NCBI GenBank assembly: GCA_012931725.1
Contig: CM022944.1
Span: 108,461,127 to 108,525,126 of the forward strand
Source of the DNA: Litsea cubeba
Lineage: Eukaryota > Streptophyta > Magnoliopsida > Laurales > Lauraceae
Direction: 5' to 3'
Length of the DNA: 64,000 nucleotides
Below are positions 11,729-21,787 of this stretch, in pieces. Every line of letters begins with the position of its first letter. The first letter of the stretch is position 1. The notes under the pieces were generated by a model. That model was given only the letters and a program-made list of their open reading frames with translations. It was not told the origin of the DNA and ran no database searches. The position numbers and the translations under genes were made by a program.

Positions 11729-11950
11729 ACATCAAGTTGGTGCTTGGTGTCTGGGGTTTGGTGATCCTATCTGTTGGTGCAGATAAATTATAAAGGGAGT
11801 CGGTGCTTCCTAGATAGTTGGTGCTATCTGAAACTCAAGGGAGTAGGTGCTTCCTAGATAGTTGGTGCTATCTGAAACTAAGGGTTGGTGCTCTTTGTCG
11901 TTGGTGCGACTAAATAGATTCAGATCTGTCCCGGATTGGTGTTCGGACAG
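11729..11950 (+). other. Array of ten stem-loops with TNGGTG loops (5' LTR)
   Basis: Each unit has a six-base loop TTGGTG (twice TCGGTG/TAGGTG) closed by a different stem: ACATCAAG/CTTGGTGT (11729-11750), TGGGGT/ATCCTA (11752-11769), TATCTG/CAGATA (11768-11785), AGGGAG/CTTCCT (11794-11811), AGATAG/CTATCT (11812-11829), AGGGAG/CTTCCT (11838-11855), AGATAG/CTATCT (11856-11873), AAGGG/CTCTT (11880-11895), GTCG/CGAC (11897-11910), CTGT-C-CCGGA/TTCGGACAG (11926-11950). Several pairs need G-U wobble. Constant loop with varying complementary stems argues for RNA structure. Confidence 0.8.
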
Positions 11951-12100
11951 TGTTTGAACCGTGGACGTAGCCTTTCGGTGAACCACGTTAAATCTGGTGT
12001 CCTTGTGTGATTTGATTTGCTTTTGTTGTTAAATTGGACCTGTTTTTAAAGAATCACTGATTCACCCCCCCCTCTCTCAGTGATCGCGATATCTAACAAT

Positions 12101-12112
12101 TGGTATCAGAGC
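12101..12112 (+). other. Primer-binding site of the copia element
   Basis: TGGTATCAGAGC, two bases after the LTR, complementary to the 3' end of initiator methionine tRNA as in most plant copia elements. Confidence 0.95.
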
Positions 12113-12165
12113 GTAAGGTTCCCTTGAAAAGCTTAACACGCTAAGGGTGATCTCTTGTCAAATCA

Positions 12166-13244
12166 CATGGCAACCAATACAGGGAATAAGAAAGCACCTT
12201 TGTTTGATGGTTCTAATTACTCCTTCTGTTTACTCCTTCTGGAAGATCAGAATGCAGGCTTTCATTAAGTCACTTGGCTATGATGTCTGGGAGACTGTCA
12301 GAGTCGGTTACAATATTGCCATTGTACCCAATGATGCTGCAACGAAGAAGTTAGCAGACAACGACTCTAAGGCGCAGAATGCACTCTTTAGTGGCCTTGT
12401 GGACAGCGAGCTGGTCAAAATAATTGCATGCAAAACAGCCAAGGAAATATGGGACAAGTTGAAAAGCATTCATGAAGGAGATGAGAAGATCAAAGAAGCA
12501 AAATTGCAAACCCATCGCTCTCAATTTGAATCTCTTCGCATGGAGGAAAGCGAGAATGTTGACTCATATTTGCAACGAGTGAATGAAGTCACGAATGACA
12601 TTCGTGGACTAGGGGAGGAGATTAAAGAACCAGTCATCGTCAAAAAGGTTCTAAGATCTCTTCTTCCCCGGTTTGATTCAAAAGTCTCAGCCATAGAAGA
12701 AGCCAAAGATCTGAATGAATTTTCCATGGATGAGTTGCATGGTTCACTCACTGCCTATGAGATGCGCATAGGTAAGACGTCTTCATCTGATAGAGAAGCG
12801 GCCTTCAAAGTTCAGAAAAAGGGAAAAGAGACTGCTGGTCATGATTCTGATACTGATGATGATGAGCTTGAGGCTCAATTTGTTAGAAAGCTGAAGAAAG
12901 GAAGCAATGGAAAGTACAAAGGGAAGCTACCCTTTAAATGCTTCAATTGTGGCGGTGTTGGTCACTTTGCTGCGAAGTGTCCGCTGAAAGAAAATAATGA
13001 TGATGACTCTTATGTTGATAAGAGTAAGTGGAAGAAAAATTTCAGAAAGAGGGGCAAAGCAAAAAGCTTCATCAGTCAATATAATGACAGCACGTCTGAA
13101 ACTTCAGACGATGATGAATCAGCCGAGGCAACTGAAGCTCTCTTCATGGTTACCGTTGAAGAAGAAGAGGAGCAAGAGCCGAAGAAGAAGAGGAGGCTGA
13201 GGTCAATCTCGAAGAAGAACTCATTGCCGCACTTGAGGAGCTAA
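12166..13244 (+). pseudogene. gag: Sirevirus gag, frameshifted near its start
   Basis: The likely start is ATG 12166 (MATNTGNKKAPLFDG). A 13-bp tandem duplication (TACTCCTTCTGTT at 12218-12230, followed by a second TACTCCTTCT) shifts the frame, so this start yields about 33 residues. The downstream frame runs open to TAA 13242-13244. It carries the capsid-like region (KEIWDKLKSIHEGDEKIKEA, LRMEESENVDSYLQRVNEV), an acidic linker and a CCHC knuckle CFNCGGVGHFAAKC (about 12939-12980). The end of gag overlaps the open frame of pol by 85 nt (13160-13244) in a GAA/GAG-rich stretch. Gag and pol may have been one frame broken by a one-base loss near 13180. Confidence 0.85.
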
Positions 13245-13246
13245 GC

Positions 13247-16200
13247 ATGGAACGAAAAACAAGTAAGAAAAATCTGAAACTTCTTCATGAATCTGAAAGT
13301 TCAATTATTGCTTTGAAAACTCAAGTTGAAGAATATAAAAGAATGGTGGAAGTCCTTCAAAATCAAATAAGTATCAAAAAGGAAGAGGCTATGAAACTTG
13401 AAACTGAAATCGCTAGAGCAAAGGCTGAAAACTTGGAAAATAGCCGAAAACTCAAAGCACTCCAAGCGATTGAAGGGACAATGAAACTCAATGAAATTCT
13501 AAAAGTTCAAAAGCCCTTCCACAATAAATTTGGTATTGGATTTGAGACCGGAGAGTCCTCTAAAGCTGCATCTTCTCTGTTTATGAAACAAAGTGCCATA
13601 CCTCTCAAGGCTACAAAGCATCAAATTCAGCCTAGTATTGAGACGGTCAATAAGAAAAGGTTTGTGGAGTTTAACCAGCCACCTAAGAAAGGAAGAATGT
13701 TCAGATTCTATGGTTATTGCTATCATTGTAATAGATATGGACATAAAAGAGCTGATTGCAAATTCTATGTTAGAAACAGCCCATTTGTGACTAGGAACCC
13801 TTTTTCAATCCTAAACAGCCACAGAATTGAGTGCTATATGTGTCATAATTATGGACACTTGGCTAGGGATTGTAGGTTGCCTATAGCTAACCAATTTCAG
13901 GTTGAAAAGAAACCCAAGTTAGTTAAGGCATGGAGGGCAAAGAAAAGGAAAGCTAATTCCAAAGAATCTCTCATTGTGCAAACGGCATTCAATGCACAAA
14001 AGAAGACAGCACCATGGGTCCTTGATAGTGGTTGTTCAAGCCATATGACAGGTGATAAGGAAAAATTCGTCAAATTACAGCACTATGAAGGCGGATCAGT
14101 GAAGTTTGGTAACAATGATGGTGCCAAAATCTGCGGAAAAGGTGTTGTTCAGCTAAAGGCAAACAAGATCAGATCAGACGAGGTCTTATATGTGTCTGGA
14201 CTAAGACACAACTTGCTTAGTGTGAGCCAGATCTGTGACAAAGGCCACGAAGTTATCTTCACTAAGAATGGTTTTGCTATCAAGAAGTGTAGCAACGGCA
14301 AAACAGTGGCTACTGGATCTAGGACTGCTGGAAATCTCTATACATTGTCAGATGGAGCTGAAAAGACTTGCTTGATGAGTCGGACAGAGGAAAGTTGGTT
14401 GTGGCACAAACGCCTTGGGCATCTAAACTTTGATAACATGTCAAAGATTTGCAATTCAAAGGCTGTCAGAGGTATGTCTACAATTGAAAAGCCTTCCAAC
14501 CCCATTTGCGATTCTTGTCAAAAGGGAAAGCAAACGAGGGTAATGTTCAAGTCAAAGGAGCATCATTCAAAGAAACCTCTTGAGCTAGTGCACACTGATC
14601 TCTATGGACCAATGCGAACTCAAAGCACCAATGGAGATAAGTATTTTATGTTATGCATTGATGATTATACTCGTATGACATGGGTATTGTTTCTTAAGCA
14701 TAAACATCAAGCACTTGATCGTTTTAAAGTGTTTAAAGCACAGGTTGAAAATATGCTTGGAAAACGTATCAAGATTTTAAGGTCTGATCGAGGCGGTGAA
14801 TTCACATCTGAAGAGTTCACTAACTATTGTGAGCACCATGGCATTCAAAGACAGTATTCAGCCCCTAGAACTCCACAGCAAAATGGAGTTGTGGAACGGA
14901 AAAATCGCACCGTTCAAGAGATGGCTCGTACAATGCTAACTGAGAGCAAGCTAGCTGACAAATACTGGAAGGAGGCAATCCATACGGCTGTATACATTCA
15001 GAATCGATGCTTGATCAGGCCACATGAAGATAAAACTCCTTATGAGCTATGGTTTGGGCGAAAAACAACAGTCAAGCACCTCAGAGTCTTCGGTAGCAAG
15101 TGTTACATCAAGCGTCTTGAACAAAATCCGGGAAAATTTGATGAAAGAGCTGATGAAGGTATATTTCTGGGTTATTCCTCATCTAGTAAGGCTTACAGAT
15201 GTCTTAACAAAAGGACCAGAAAAATCATAGAAAGTGCTGATGTTAGAATTGATGAAAACTATGAATCAAAGAATGGAACTCATTATGACAGTCCAGTTTA
15301 TGAGGACTCGAGTGAGATTGATGATGAAGTAGCTAAACCTAATGATTCTGAGAAATCAAAGGATGACTCAGAGGATGCTACATCTAGAAAGAAAAGCACT
15401 TGGGTAGAGCAACACCCTAAGGATCAAATCATTGGAGATCCTGAGGCCGGTGTTAAAACAAGACAAAGTGTAGTTAGCAATTACTCACTTGTGTCCACCA
15501 TTGAACCCAAGATTGTGGCTGAAGCCAGTCTCGATGAAAGTTGGTTGAAAGCTATGCATGAGGAGTTGGAGCAAATTGAGAAGAACTCCACATGGGAACT
15601 AGTTTCTAGACCTACCGATAAGAATGTTATTGGTACTAAATGGGTCTTTCGGAATAAGCTGAATGAAGATGGTCAGGTCATACGAAACAAAGCAAGGTTG
15701 GTTTGTAAAGGCTATGCTCAAGTTGAAGGCATAGATTTTGAAGAGACCTTTGCACCGGTGGCTCGTCTGGAAGCCATTCGTATGTTTCTTGCATTGGCTG
15801 CATATAAAACCTTCAAGGTATTTCAGATGGATGTAAAGTCAGCCTTCTTGAATGGATTACTTGAAGAAGAGGTCTACATTGAGCAACCTGATGGTTTTCC
15901 TATTAGCAAAAATTCAGACCTAGTGTGCAAGTTGAAAAAGGCTCTTTATGGGCTAAAACAAGCGCCAAGGGCGTGGTATGCAAGGCTGGACCTCTATCTC
16001 CGCAAGATCGGTTTTGGAAAAGGACTGGTTGATAGCAATCTTTATGTCAAAACAGAGTTGAGCAAACAGCTGGTTGTTATTGTTTATGTCGATGACATAA
16101 TCTTTGGTGGCAACGATGAAGAAATGTGCAGGAATTTCGCTGAAGAGATGAAGAAAGAATTTGAGATGTCAATGCTTGGAGAACTAAAGTTCTTCCTTGG

Positions 16201-17038
16201 TTTACAAGTTCAGCAGCTGAAACATGGTATCTTCATATCACAGATGAAATACGTCAAGGAAATGCTGAAGCGATTTAACATGGAAGACATCAAGCCAGTG
16301 AGCACACCAATGACAACGAACACAAAGCTAAGCAAAGATGATAAGGGTTCGTCTGTTGATCACACCACTTATCGTTCAATGATAGGAAGCTTGCTTTATT
16401 TGACTGCTACAAGACCGGATCTTCTGCAAGCAGTATGTATGGTGGCTCGATTTCAAGCATCACCAACTGAGACGCACCTTACAGCAGTAAAAAGGATATT
16501 TCGATATCTGAAAGGTACCATGGAGCTTGGCATTTGGTATCCTAAAGGCAAATCCTTTACTCTTGTTGCATACTCTGACGCCGATTGGGCTGGATGTATA
16601 GATGATCGCAAGAGTACAAGCGGTGGTGCATTCTATCTCGGTGAAAGGTTGGTGGCATGGCATAGTAAGAAACAAGATTCAGTATCCCTTTCTACAGTGG
16701 AAGCGGAATATATTGCAGCGGCAACTTGTTGTACGCAAGTGTTATGGATGCGGCAAATGCTCTCTGATCTAGGAGTTCCGACAACGGATCCTACGCCGAT
16801 CCTCTGTGACAACACAAGTGCAATTCACATCTCCAAAAATCCTGTTCAACATTCTAGAACGAAGCATGTAGCAATTCGCTATCACTTTCTCAAGGAGAAG
16901 GTTGCAGATGGTGAGGTAAAGTTGGAATATGTCCCAACTACTGAGCAAGTTGCTGATATCTTCACAAAACCTCTGCCAAAAGAAGTCTTCGAGTATCTCC
17001 GAAAAAAATTAGGAGTTACTCACTCTCCTAATCCTTAG
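13247..17038 (+). CDS. pol: Copia pol polyprotein (coiled coil, zinc knuckles, protease, integrase, RT, RNase H)
   Basis: 1263 codons, open throughout. In order: a coiled-coil region (residues about 1-90), CCHC knuckles CYHCNRYGHKRADC (about 157) and CYMCHNYGHLARDC (about 195), protease DSGCSSH (about 258), integrase with HKRLGHLNF zinc motif, catalytic Asp in HTDLYGP (about 448), Asp in SDRGGEF (about 512) and Glu in NGVVERKNR (about 547), reverse transcriptase with YVDD (about 945), and RNase H with DADWAGC (about 1110). All catalytic residues I can check are present. The first ATG at 13247 follows the gag stop by two bases in another frame, so how pol would be expressed is unclear; frameshifting or a recent one-base loss are both possible. 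Confidence 0.95.
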   Translation: MERKTSKKNLKLLHESESSIIALKTQVEEYKRMVEVLQNQISIKKEEAMKLETEIARAKAENLENSRKLKALQAIEGTMKLNEILKVQKPFHNKFGIGFETGESSKAASSLFMKQSAIPLKATKHQIQPSIETVNKKRFVEFNQPPKKGRMFRFYGYCYHCNRYGHKRADCKFYVRNSPFVTRNPFSILNSHRIECYMCHNYGHLARDCRLPIANQFQVEKKPKLVKAWRAKKRKANSKESLIVQTAFNAQKKTAPWVLDSGCSSHMTGDKEKFVKLQHYEGGSVKFGNNDGAKICGKGVVQLKANKIRSDEVLYVSGLRHNLLSVSQICDKGHEVIFTKNGFAIKKCSNGKTVATGSRTAGNLYTLSDGAEKTCLMSRTEESWLWHKRLGHLNFDNMSKICNSKAVRGMSTIEKPSNPICDSCQKGKQTRVMFKSKEHHSKKPLELVHTDLYGPMRTQSTNGDKYFMLCIDDYTRMTWVLFLKHKHQALDRFKVFKAQVENMLGKRIKILRSDRGGEFTSEEFTNYCEHHGIQRQYSAPRTPQQNGVVERKNRTVQEMARTMLTESKLADKYWKEAIHTAVYIQNRCLIRPHEDKTPYELWFGRKTTVKHLRVFGSKCYIKRLEQNPGKFDERADEGIFLGYSSSSKAYRCLNKRTRKIIESADVRIDENYESKNGTHYDSPVYEDSSEIDDEVAKPNDSEKSKDDSEDATSRKKSTWVEQHPKDQIIGDPEAGVKTRQSVVSNYSLVSTIEPKIVAEASLDESWLKAMHEELEQIEKNSTWELVSRPTDKNVIGTKWVFRNKLNEDGQVIRNKARLVCKGYAQVEGIDFEETFAPVARLEAIRMFLALAAYKTFKVFQMDVKSAFLNGLLEEEVYIEQPDGFPISKNSDLVCKLKKALYGLKQAPRAWYARLDLYLRKIGFGKGLVDSNLYVKTELSKQLVVIVYVDDIIFGGNDEEMCRNFAEEMKKEFEMSMLGELKFFLGLQVQQLKHGIFISQMKYVKEMLKRFNMEDIKPVSTPMTTNTKLSKDDKGSSVDHTTYRSMIGSLLYLTATRPDLLQAVCMVARFQASPTETHLTAVKRIFRYLKGTMELGIWYPKGKSFTLVAYSDADWAGCIDDRKSTSGGAFYLGERLVAWHSKKQDSVSLSTVEAEYIAAATCCTQVLWMRQMLSDLGVPTTDPTPILCDNTSAIHISKNPVQHSRTKHVAIRYHFLKEKVADGEVKLEYVPTTEQVADIFTKPLPKEVFEYLRKKLGVTHSPNP

Positions 17039-17050
17039 GAGTTGTGCTTG

Positions 17051-17396
17051 AAAGGGGGAGCAAAGTATTCCTTGAATATCCTATTCGCTCCTTCGTTGGT
17101 CCCTTTGGACTTGTTGTCAAAGGGGGAGAAAGACTTAAGCTAGGAGAAAGCTATGCTTAGAAGAAGTGATACTATGATAGCTAGGGGGAGATTGAAAGTT
17201 ATGCTAGGAGACAGCTATGCTTAGAAGAAGTTATGCTATGATAACTTTGGGGAAATTGGTATCAAGAGTGTTAGAAGATCTTGATTTTTTTTAAAGACAG
17301 GGGGAGACTATGGTTCTGAAGAAGCATCATGAAGATCAACTAGTTTCTAAGTGTTGAAGTTCCAAAAGTGTTGCCAACAATTCCAAAGGGGGAGAT
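17051..17396 (+). promoter_or_regulatory. Multiple polypurine tracts before the 3' LTR
   Basis: Five AGGGGGAG-type tracts at about 17051, 17119, 17183, 17298 and 17386; the last abuts the LTR. Clustered polypurine tracts are a known Sirevirus trait. A 66-bp imperfect duplication lies at about 17138-17250. Confidence 0.8.
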
Positions 17397-18569
17397 TGTT
17401 GGAATTTGAGATGACTTGAGAAGACCTTTTGAAGAATTGAAGAAATTAATATCTCAAGCATTGTTTTGAGTTGGAATTATTGTCAACACAATGTCACAAG
17501 CATGATGTTAATAGGTTGGTGTTGATAGAGCTTAAAAGAGAAATCAGAGTTGAAACAGTTCAGGAATTCTGAATTCCTGAAGCAGAGTGGTCGGTCGACC
17601 GGGCACCCCATGCGGTCGACCGAGCAAAGAGAAACCTGCAGAAAAAGTTTCAGGTAGCTCCCAGTTATTTTCGTGACACAGTGCGTCGTCGGTCGACCGG
17701 GACCCCAGGATGTCGACCGAGCACGAAAGTTGTCTGTTTCCAGACTGTGTATGATGTCGACCGAGCACAGCAGGATGTCGACCGAGCACGGGAACCAGAG
17801 TTGCGCAGAAACAGAAGTCTTGCACGAAAATTCAGCATTCTTATCTATTACGTTTGGGACTCTTTCTAAACGAATTGTAGCCTATTTTGAACACACTTAA
17901 GGGTTATCATAACCTATATAAAGGCATGTTTGGTTCGTTTTTAAGAAGACACCAGAGAGAGAAGAAGAGAAGAGAAAAGAGAGAGAGTTTTGGAGAGAAG
18001 AGAGTGCTGTTGCTGTGTTTAGTCTTGTTACAAGTTTCTACAGCAAGTGTGGACGAGGATGTGCTCTTGAAGATGGTGTTTCGTCCATAAGATAAGTGTC
18101 TCTCTGTTTATGCTTTAATTTTCAATTTGTAAGGGATTGAGAGAGAGAGATTGTAGAGGGGAAAGGTTATAGAAAAAGGTTTCTATTCTTATTCTATAGA
18201 ACATCAAGTTGGTGCTTGGTGTCTGGGGTTTGGTGATCCTATCTGTTGGTGCAGATAAATTATAAAAGGAGTCGGTGCTTCCTAGATAGTTGGTGCTATC
18301 TGAAACTCAAGGGAGTAGGTGCTTCCTAGATAGTTGGTGCTATCTGAAACTAAGGGTTGGTGCTCTTTGTCGTTGGTGCGACTAAATAGATTCAGATCTG
18401 TCCCGGATTGGTGTTCGGACAGTGTTTGAACCGTGGACGTAGCCTTTCGGTGAACCACGTTAAATCTGGTGTCCTTGTGTGATTTGATTTGCTTTTGTTG
18501 TTAAATTGGACCTGTTTTTAAAGAATCACTGATTCACCCCCCCCTCCTCAGTGATCGCGATATCTAACA
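17397..18569 (+). repeat. 3' LTR of the Sirevirus copia element
   Basis: Near-identical to 10925-12098, offset 6472. Differences I saw lie near 17661, 17804, 18067, 18137 and 18269, plus a one-base indel near 18546. The hairpin array is at 18201-18422. Confidence 0.96.
18201..18422 (+). other. Second copy of the TNGGTG stem-loop array (3' LTR)
   Basis: Same array in the 3' LTR. One substitution (near 18269) turns a G-C pair of the fourth stem into an A-C mismatch; the others are intact. Confidence 0.8.
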
Positions 18570-18574
18570 CATTG
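18570..18574. repeat. TSD of the copia element, right copy (CATTG)
   Basis: Matches 10920-10924. Confidence 0.95.
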
Positions 18575-19440
18575 TAGTCTTCAAGACTTGCATTCATTTC
18601 AGACGCAACCTCATTGGTTGGGTATGAGAAATGATTATCTACATCTTCTGCGAGATTGACATCTGGATAAGTATATTCATGGATATTACCCATTTCAGCC
18701 CTATAAACATTTGACATAGCATCCACTTCAATATGAATAGGTGATTTGCTGGGACAATATAATCTGCAAATGAGAACCTCCATAATTATTACATTCATCT
18801 AAAAATACAACAAAAAAAAATCTTGCATATGAAAAGAAAACGAACCTGGTGGTCAGCCCTCTACACGGTGAACCCTCATGATCAGTAGCCTTAGACTTCT
18901 TATGTTTAGAAGCATGAGTTCTTGGCCTACTTCCACGTGGATTTTCATTGCAACAATATCCATCTCTAATCTCGGCATTCTCTTCAACTTGTTCATTCCT
19001 TCCATGCATGTAGATCTATTTATTAAATATGTACATGTATATAACTTGAAAAATTATTGTTCTAAATTCTAAACATAACTGTCTTACCAAGAAATTGAAT
19101 GGTAATGATCTGCACCATCATTGATATTTCTACTTAGATATATGTAGATAGAATTTGTCACCTCTCCACACGCTTTGATCATTACCCGAATATCATTGTC
19201 ATTCTTTATACTAATCAAGGTGAATGCTTTGCCATTTTGATGTAGGTATTGAATACGAGGAGGCTCTTCAGACATTACCCAATTTGTTGCTTGTAGGACA
19301 ATTTCGACCAATGAGATGTATGTTAAGTTACGATTAACATAGATAGCAGTTTGATCACCATCGATGTAGTTAGGATGAACTCTATCCAACTCAAATTGAC
19401 CACCGAAGTGGACCACTATCAAAAGCTCGCCATCCAACAT
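18570..19440 (-). pseudogene. mudrA-like transposase, N-terminal exons
   Basis: The ATG at 19440-19438 begins MLDGELLIVVHFGGQF, the PB1-like N-terminal domain common in MULE transposases. Exon 1 runs 19440-19088, exon 2 about 18998-18846 and exon 3 18763-18570. Splice borders are GT/AG and keep one frame (exon 2 reads NEQVEENAEIRDG). Exon 3 reaches the copia TSD at 18570 and resumes in the same frame at 10919. The copia element therefore split an exon that was continuous at this point. A longer overlapping frame starting near 19594 is a shadow. Confidence 0.85.
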
Positions 19441-20108
19441 CTTCAAGGAATGTAACACTGTCCATGATAAAAATGAAACATAAAGGAATAATATTCATAG
19501 TGAGCCATGCTAATTCAAAGCAACACAATAAAATAATAAAAAAAACCTTTTGCCACACATTAATATTAAATGAGGAAAAAAAATAATTTATCAATTCTCA
19601 TTTATCACTTACGCCAACACTAGATCCAACATGTAAGTATAAAAAAAAATTTAAAACCCAACATATAATGGGCTCCTTAAGCAAATATAACAAACACAAT
19701 CATTGGAAGATAATTAGAATATGTATGCATTCACAACCCATTTGTGGGTTGAATTCTGGGAAAGAAATCACAAACAAAGTCACTGTAAAATTTGTAATTT
19801 GGATTTTTTTAAGAATAATAACTCACAAAAGTAGATGATCGATTTGTCCTAGAAATGATGTTGCTGTGCAGTGCATTTGCGTGTGGGGTCGTCAAGGACG
19901 GTAATGGGGCTAGTTGGAGATGAAAGCAACACATGCTGCTAGTGATATGGGATGCACTAAGGAGATAACATGATTACAGAACACCAAGGGAAAAAGTGAA
20001 TCACCAAAAAGGGAAAATAGAGAGGGAAACTTATGGTTTTCGACAAGAGGAGAAAGTCGTAGGAAAAGAACCACAAGAGAAAAAAAACTCGTAGAAAAAG
20101 AATTCTTT
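19441..20108 (-). other. 5' region of the MULE transposase gene
   Basis: AT-rich sequence upstream of the transposase start. No coding motif and no convincing TATA box seen. It is expected to hold the promoter and leader. Confidence 0.35.
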
Positions 20109-20385
20109 CTCATCATCAACAAACATAAAACCCATTTCCCAAACATCATAGCAAATTGAGAAAAACTAAAACAAAAGGAACCCAATCCCTGAAATATCTC
20201 TCTCATCATCAACAAACATAAAACTCATTTCCCAAACATCATAGCAAATTGAGAAAAACTAAAAGAAAAGGAACCCAATCCTTGAAATTAATATCTCTCA
20301 CATTATCAATAAACAAAAAACCCCATTTCCAAACAGAAAACCCATTTCCCAAACATCAACACAAAAGAGAAAAACTACAAGAAAA
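20109..20385. repeat. Tandem repeat in the inner right inverted repeat, period 93-95 bp
   Basis: About 2.7 copies beginning CTCATCATCAACAAACAT at 20109 and 20202, and a diverged copy at 20297. The left inverted repeat has only one copy of this segment (about 2100-2225), so the expansion happened on the right side. Confidence 0.75.
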
Positions 20386-20873
20386 TAATCCAATTACAGA
20401 AACAAAAATTTTACATTAACAAATCATGCCTCCATTCTCTGATAGACGAAGAGAGAAATGAGTCTTCTTGGTTCTTGGTGTAGCCGAAGAAGGAAAGAAG
20501 ACAGCCCAATGATCGCTGCCAGTTAGAGACGAGGAAGACGAACCAGTGTGCTTCCGCCATTCTCGTCGACGCCAAATCTGTTGACCAGAGAAGAAGGACC
20601 CATTTGGGTTTTAGTTGTCGTTCGTTGCAGAGGTAGGGGAAAGGTGAAAAACAAAATGGGTGAAAGGGAAAGGTCAGAAGTGAAAAGGGTTTTTTAAACG
20701 TATGCTCTATTTTTTACTTTTTACATTTGGATCATATGATATCATGGGATCTTGGGCAAAAAAGTAAAAAAAAAAAGGAAGACCAGAGTCAAACGACTCT
20801 GGTGACATTAGCTAACTATGAGTCATGGTATTGGGACAACAGTGTCTAAGAGGGGCTAATATGTCAAATCCCC
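20180..20873 (-). repeat. MULE right terminal inverted repeat
   Basis: Reverse complement of 1602-2240. It contains the same two palindromes in slightly decayed form: CCAGAGTC...GACTCTGG at 20783-20802, and a CATGATATCATG-type palindrome at 20729-20751. The inner limit is approximate. Confidence 0.85.
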
Positions 20874-20882
20874 ATTTTCAAA
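20874..20882. repeat. 9-bp TSD of the MULE, right copy
   Basis: ATTTTCAAA, identical to 1593-1601. Confidence 0.93.
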
Positions 20883-21787
20883 ACCAAAACATGTGATGCA
20901 TAAGGACTTCAATCAATTTTAAAATGTAGCTCAACAAATGTATGCTAAAAGCATTTGAAAGTGTAAAACACAAAAAGAGATTTGATTGAAGTGAAAAGAC
21001 AAATCACATGTAATTTAAAAAACCAACTTAAGAATGATATGCCTATCAATCCTAAGCAAGTTGTGTGAAACTTTAAAAATCAATTACATGCGATTTGTGA
21101 GTGTTGTTGAATCCAAAACATAAGATAGATTGAAAGTAATTTTCTTGTGATGGAAATTAACAACCAAAGATTCAACCAAGTATATGAATATTATTACATG
21201 TGATATCAAAGGTGATTCCAAAACATAATTCACTTAGATATACCAATTTGAGTTCAACTTGGTGTGAATCTCCATTTGTGAAATCCAAACCATCCAATCT
21301 CTTCAGAATGCCTAAAACCATTACTGGTCTAAATTTGGCAACCTGATTCAACATGGATCATGATAAATTGGCCAATAACTACCGACCTTTGATTTCACAC
21401 AAAGCTAAAAATGGGATAACCAAAAATGACTTTGAGTGAAAAGTTGAGATCTTGATTCTTCACAGATCTTGAGTTATTTCCAAAAAACTTACAACTATTA
21501 GATCATATATTCTACTAATGGTGGGAATCCTCTTTCAATGCCAAACTTAGAACTCTCTTTACAAATCCATTGGAAGAAAGGAATCATCTAGAGCATAGAA
21601 TCTCCTCCCTACCATCGATATTTACCAAACGTGCCCTTAAAGTTTAAGCAAGGTGCCTCTAAATGCTTTGCCATTGCGTAGCGGAATGTACAGTCGATTC
21701 AATCCGCCTCCAAATAGAGATAAAATAATTATAAAAATTAGTTTCATATATTTACGTACACATATATGACAAATTTTCCTGTGGATA
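20883..21787. other. Diverged LTR-like sequence related to the 32356-34131 LTR
   Basis: Segments such as ACTTCAATCA, AAAGCATTT and AGATTTGATTGAAGTGA at 20908-21010 follow the same order as at 32950-33050 inside the young copia LTR. I take it as an old relative of that LTR family. The ends were not found. Confidence 0.4.

Larger units (their letters stand above)
10925..12098 (+). repeat. 5' LTR of the Sirevirus copia element
   Basis: Begins TGTTGGAATTTGAG and ends ATCTAACA. It holds CGGTCGACCG boxes (11120-11129, 11141-11150, 11218-11227) and weaker GTCGACCGAGC copies to about 11312, a TATA at 11443-11451, the hairpin array 11729-11950, and C8 before the end. Confidence 0.96.
10925..18569 (+). 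mobile_element. Sirevirus-type Ty1/copia retrotransposon nested in the MULE transposase
   Basis: Two LTRs of 1174 and 1173 bp, a 5-bp TSD, a primer-binding site, gag, a full-length pol and a multi-copy polypurine tract are present. Copia order (protease, integrase, reverse transcriptase, RNase H) is clear. Sirevirus traits seen here are several AAAGGGGGAG tracts before the 3' LTR, CGG-TCGA-CCG boxes upstream of the LTR TATA, a poly-C stretch near the LTR end, and a coiled coil with extra zinc knuckles between gag and protease. I counted five substitutions and one indel between the LTRs (about 0.4%), so insertion is recent, a few hundred thousand years at common plant rates. Confidence 0.95.
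1602..20873. mobile_element. Mutator-like element (MULE) with PMD, C48 protease and mudrA remnants
   Basis: The ends are GGGGATTTGACATATT and its reverse complement, bounded by a perfect 9-bp TSD. The inverted repeats extend for more than 600 bp with roughly 10% differences, so the element is old. Inside are a PMD/C48-protease gene on + (3464-6969) and a mudrA transposase on - (8990-19440), transcribed toward each other. Both are pseudogenes. A copia element of 7.6 kb is nested in the transposase; without it and its duplicated 5 bp the MULE is about 11.6 kb. MULEs carrying an Ulp1-like protease are known as the Kaonashi type; assigning this one to that group is inference. Confidence 0.93.
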
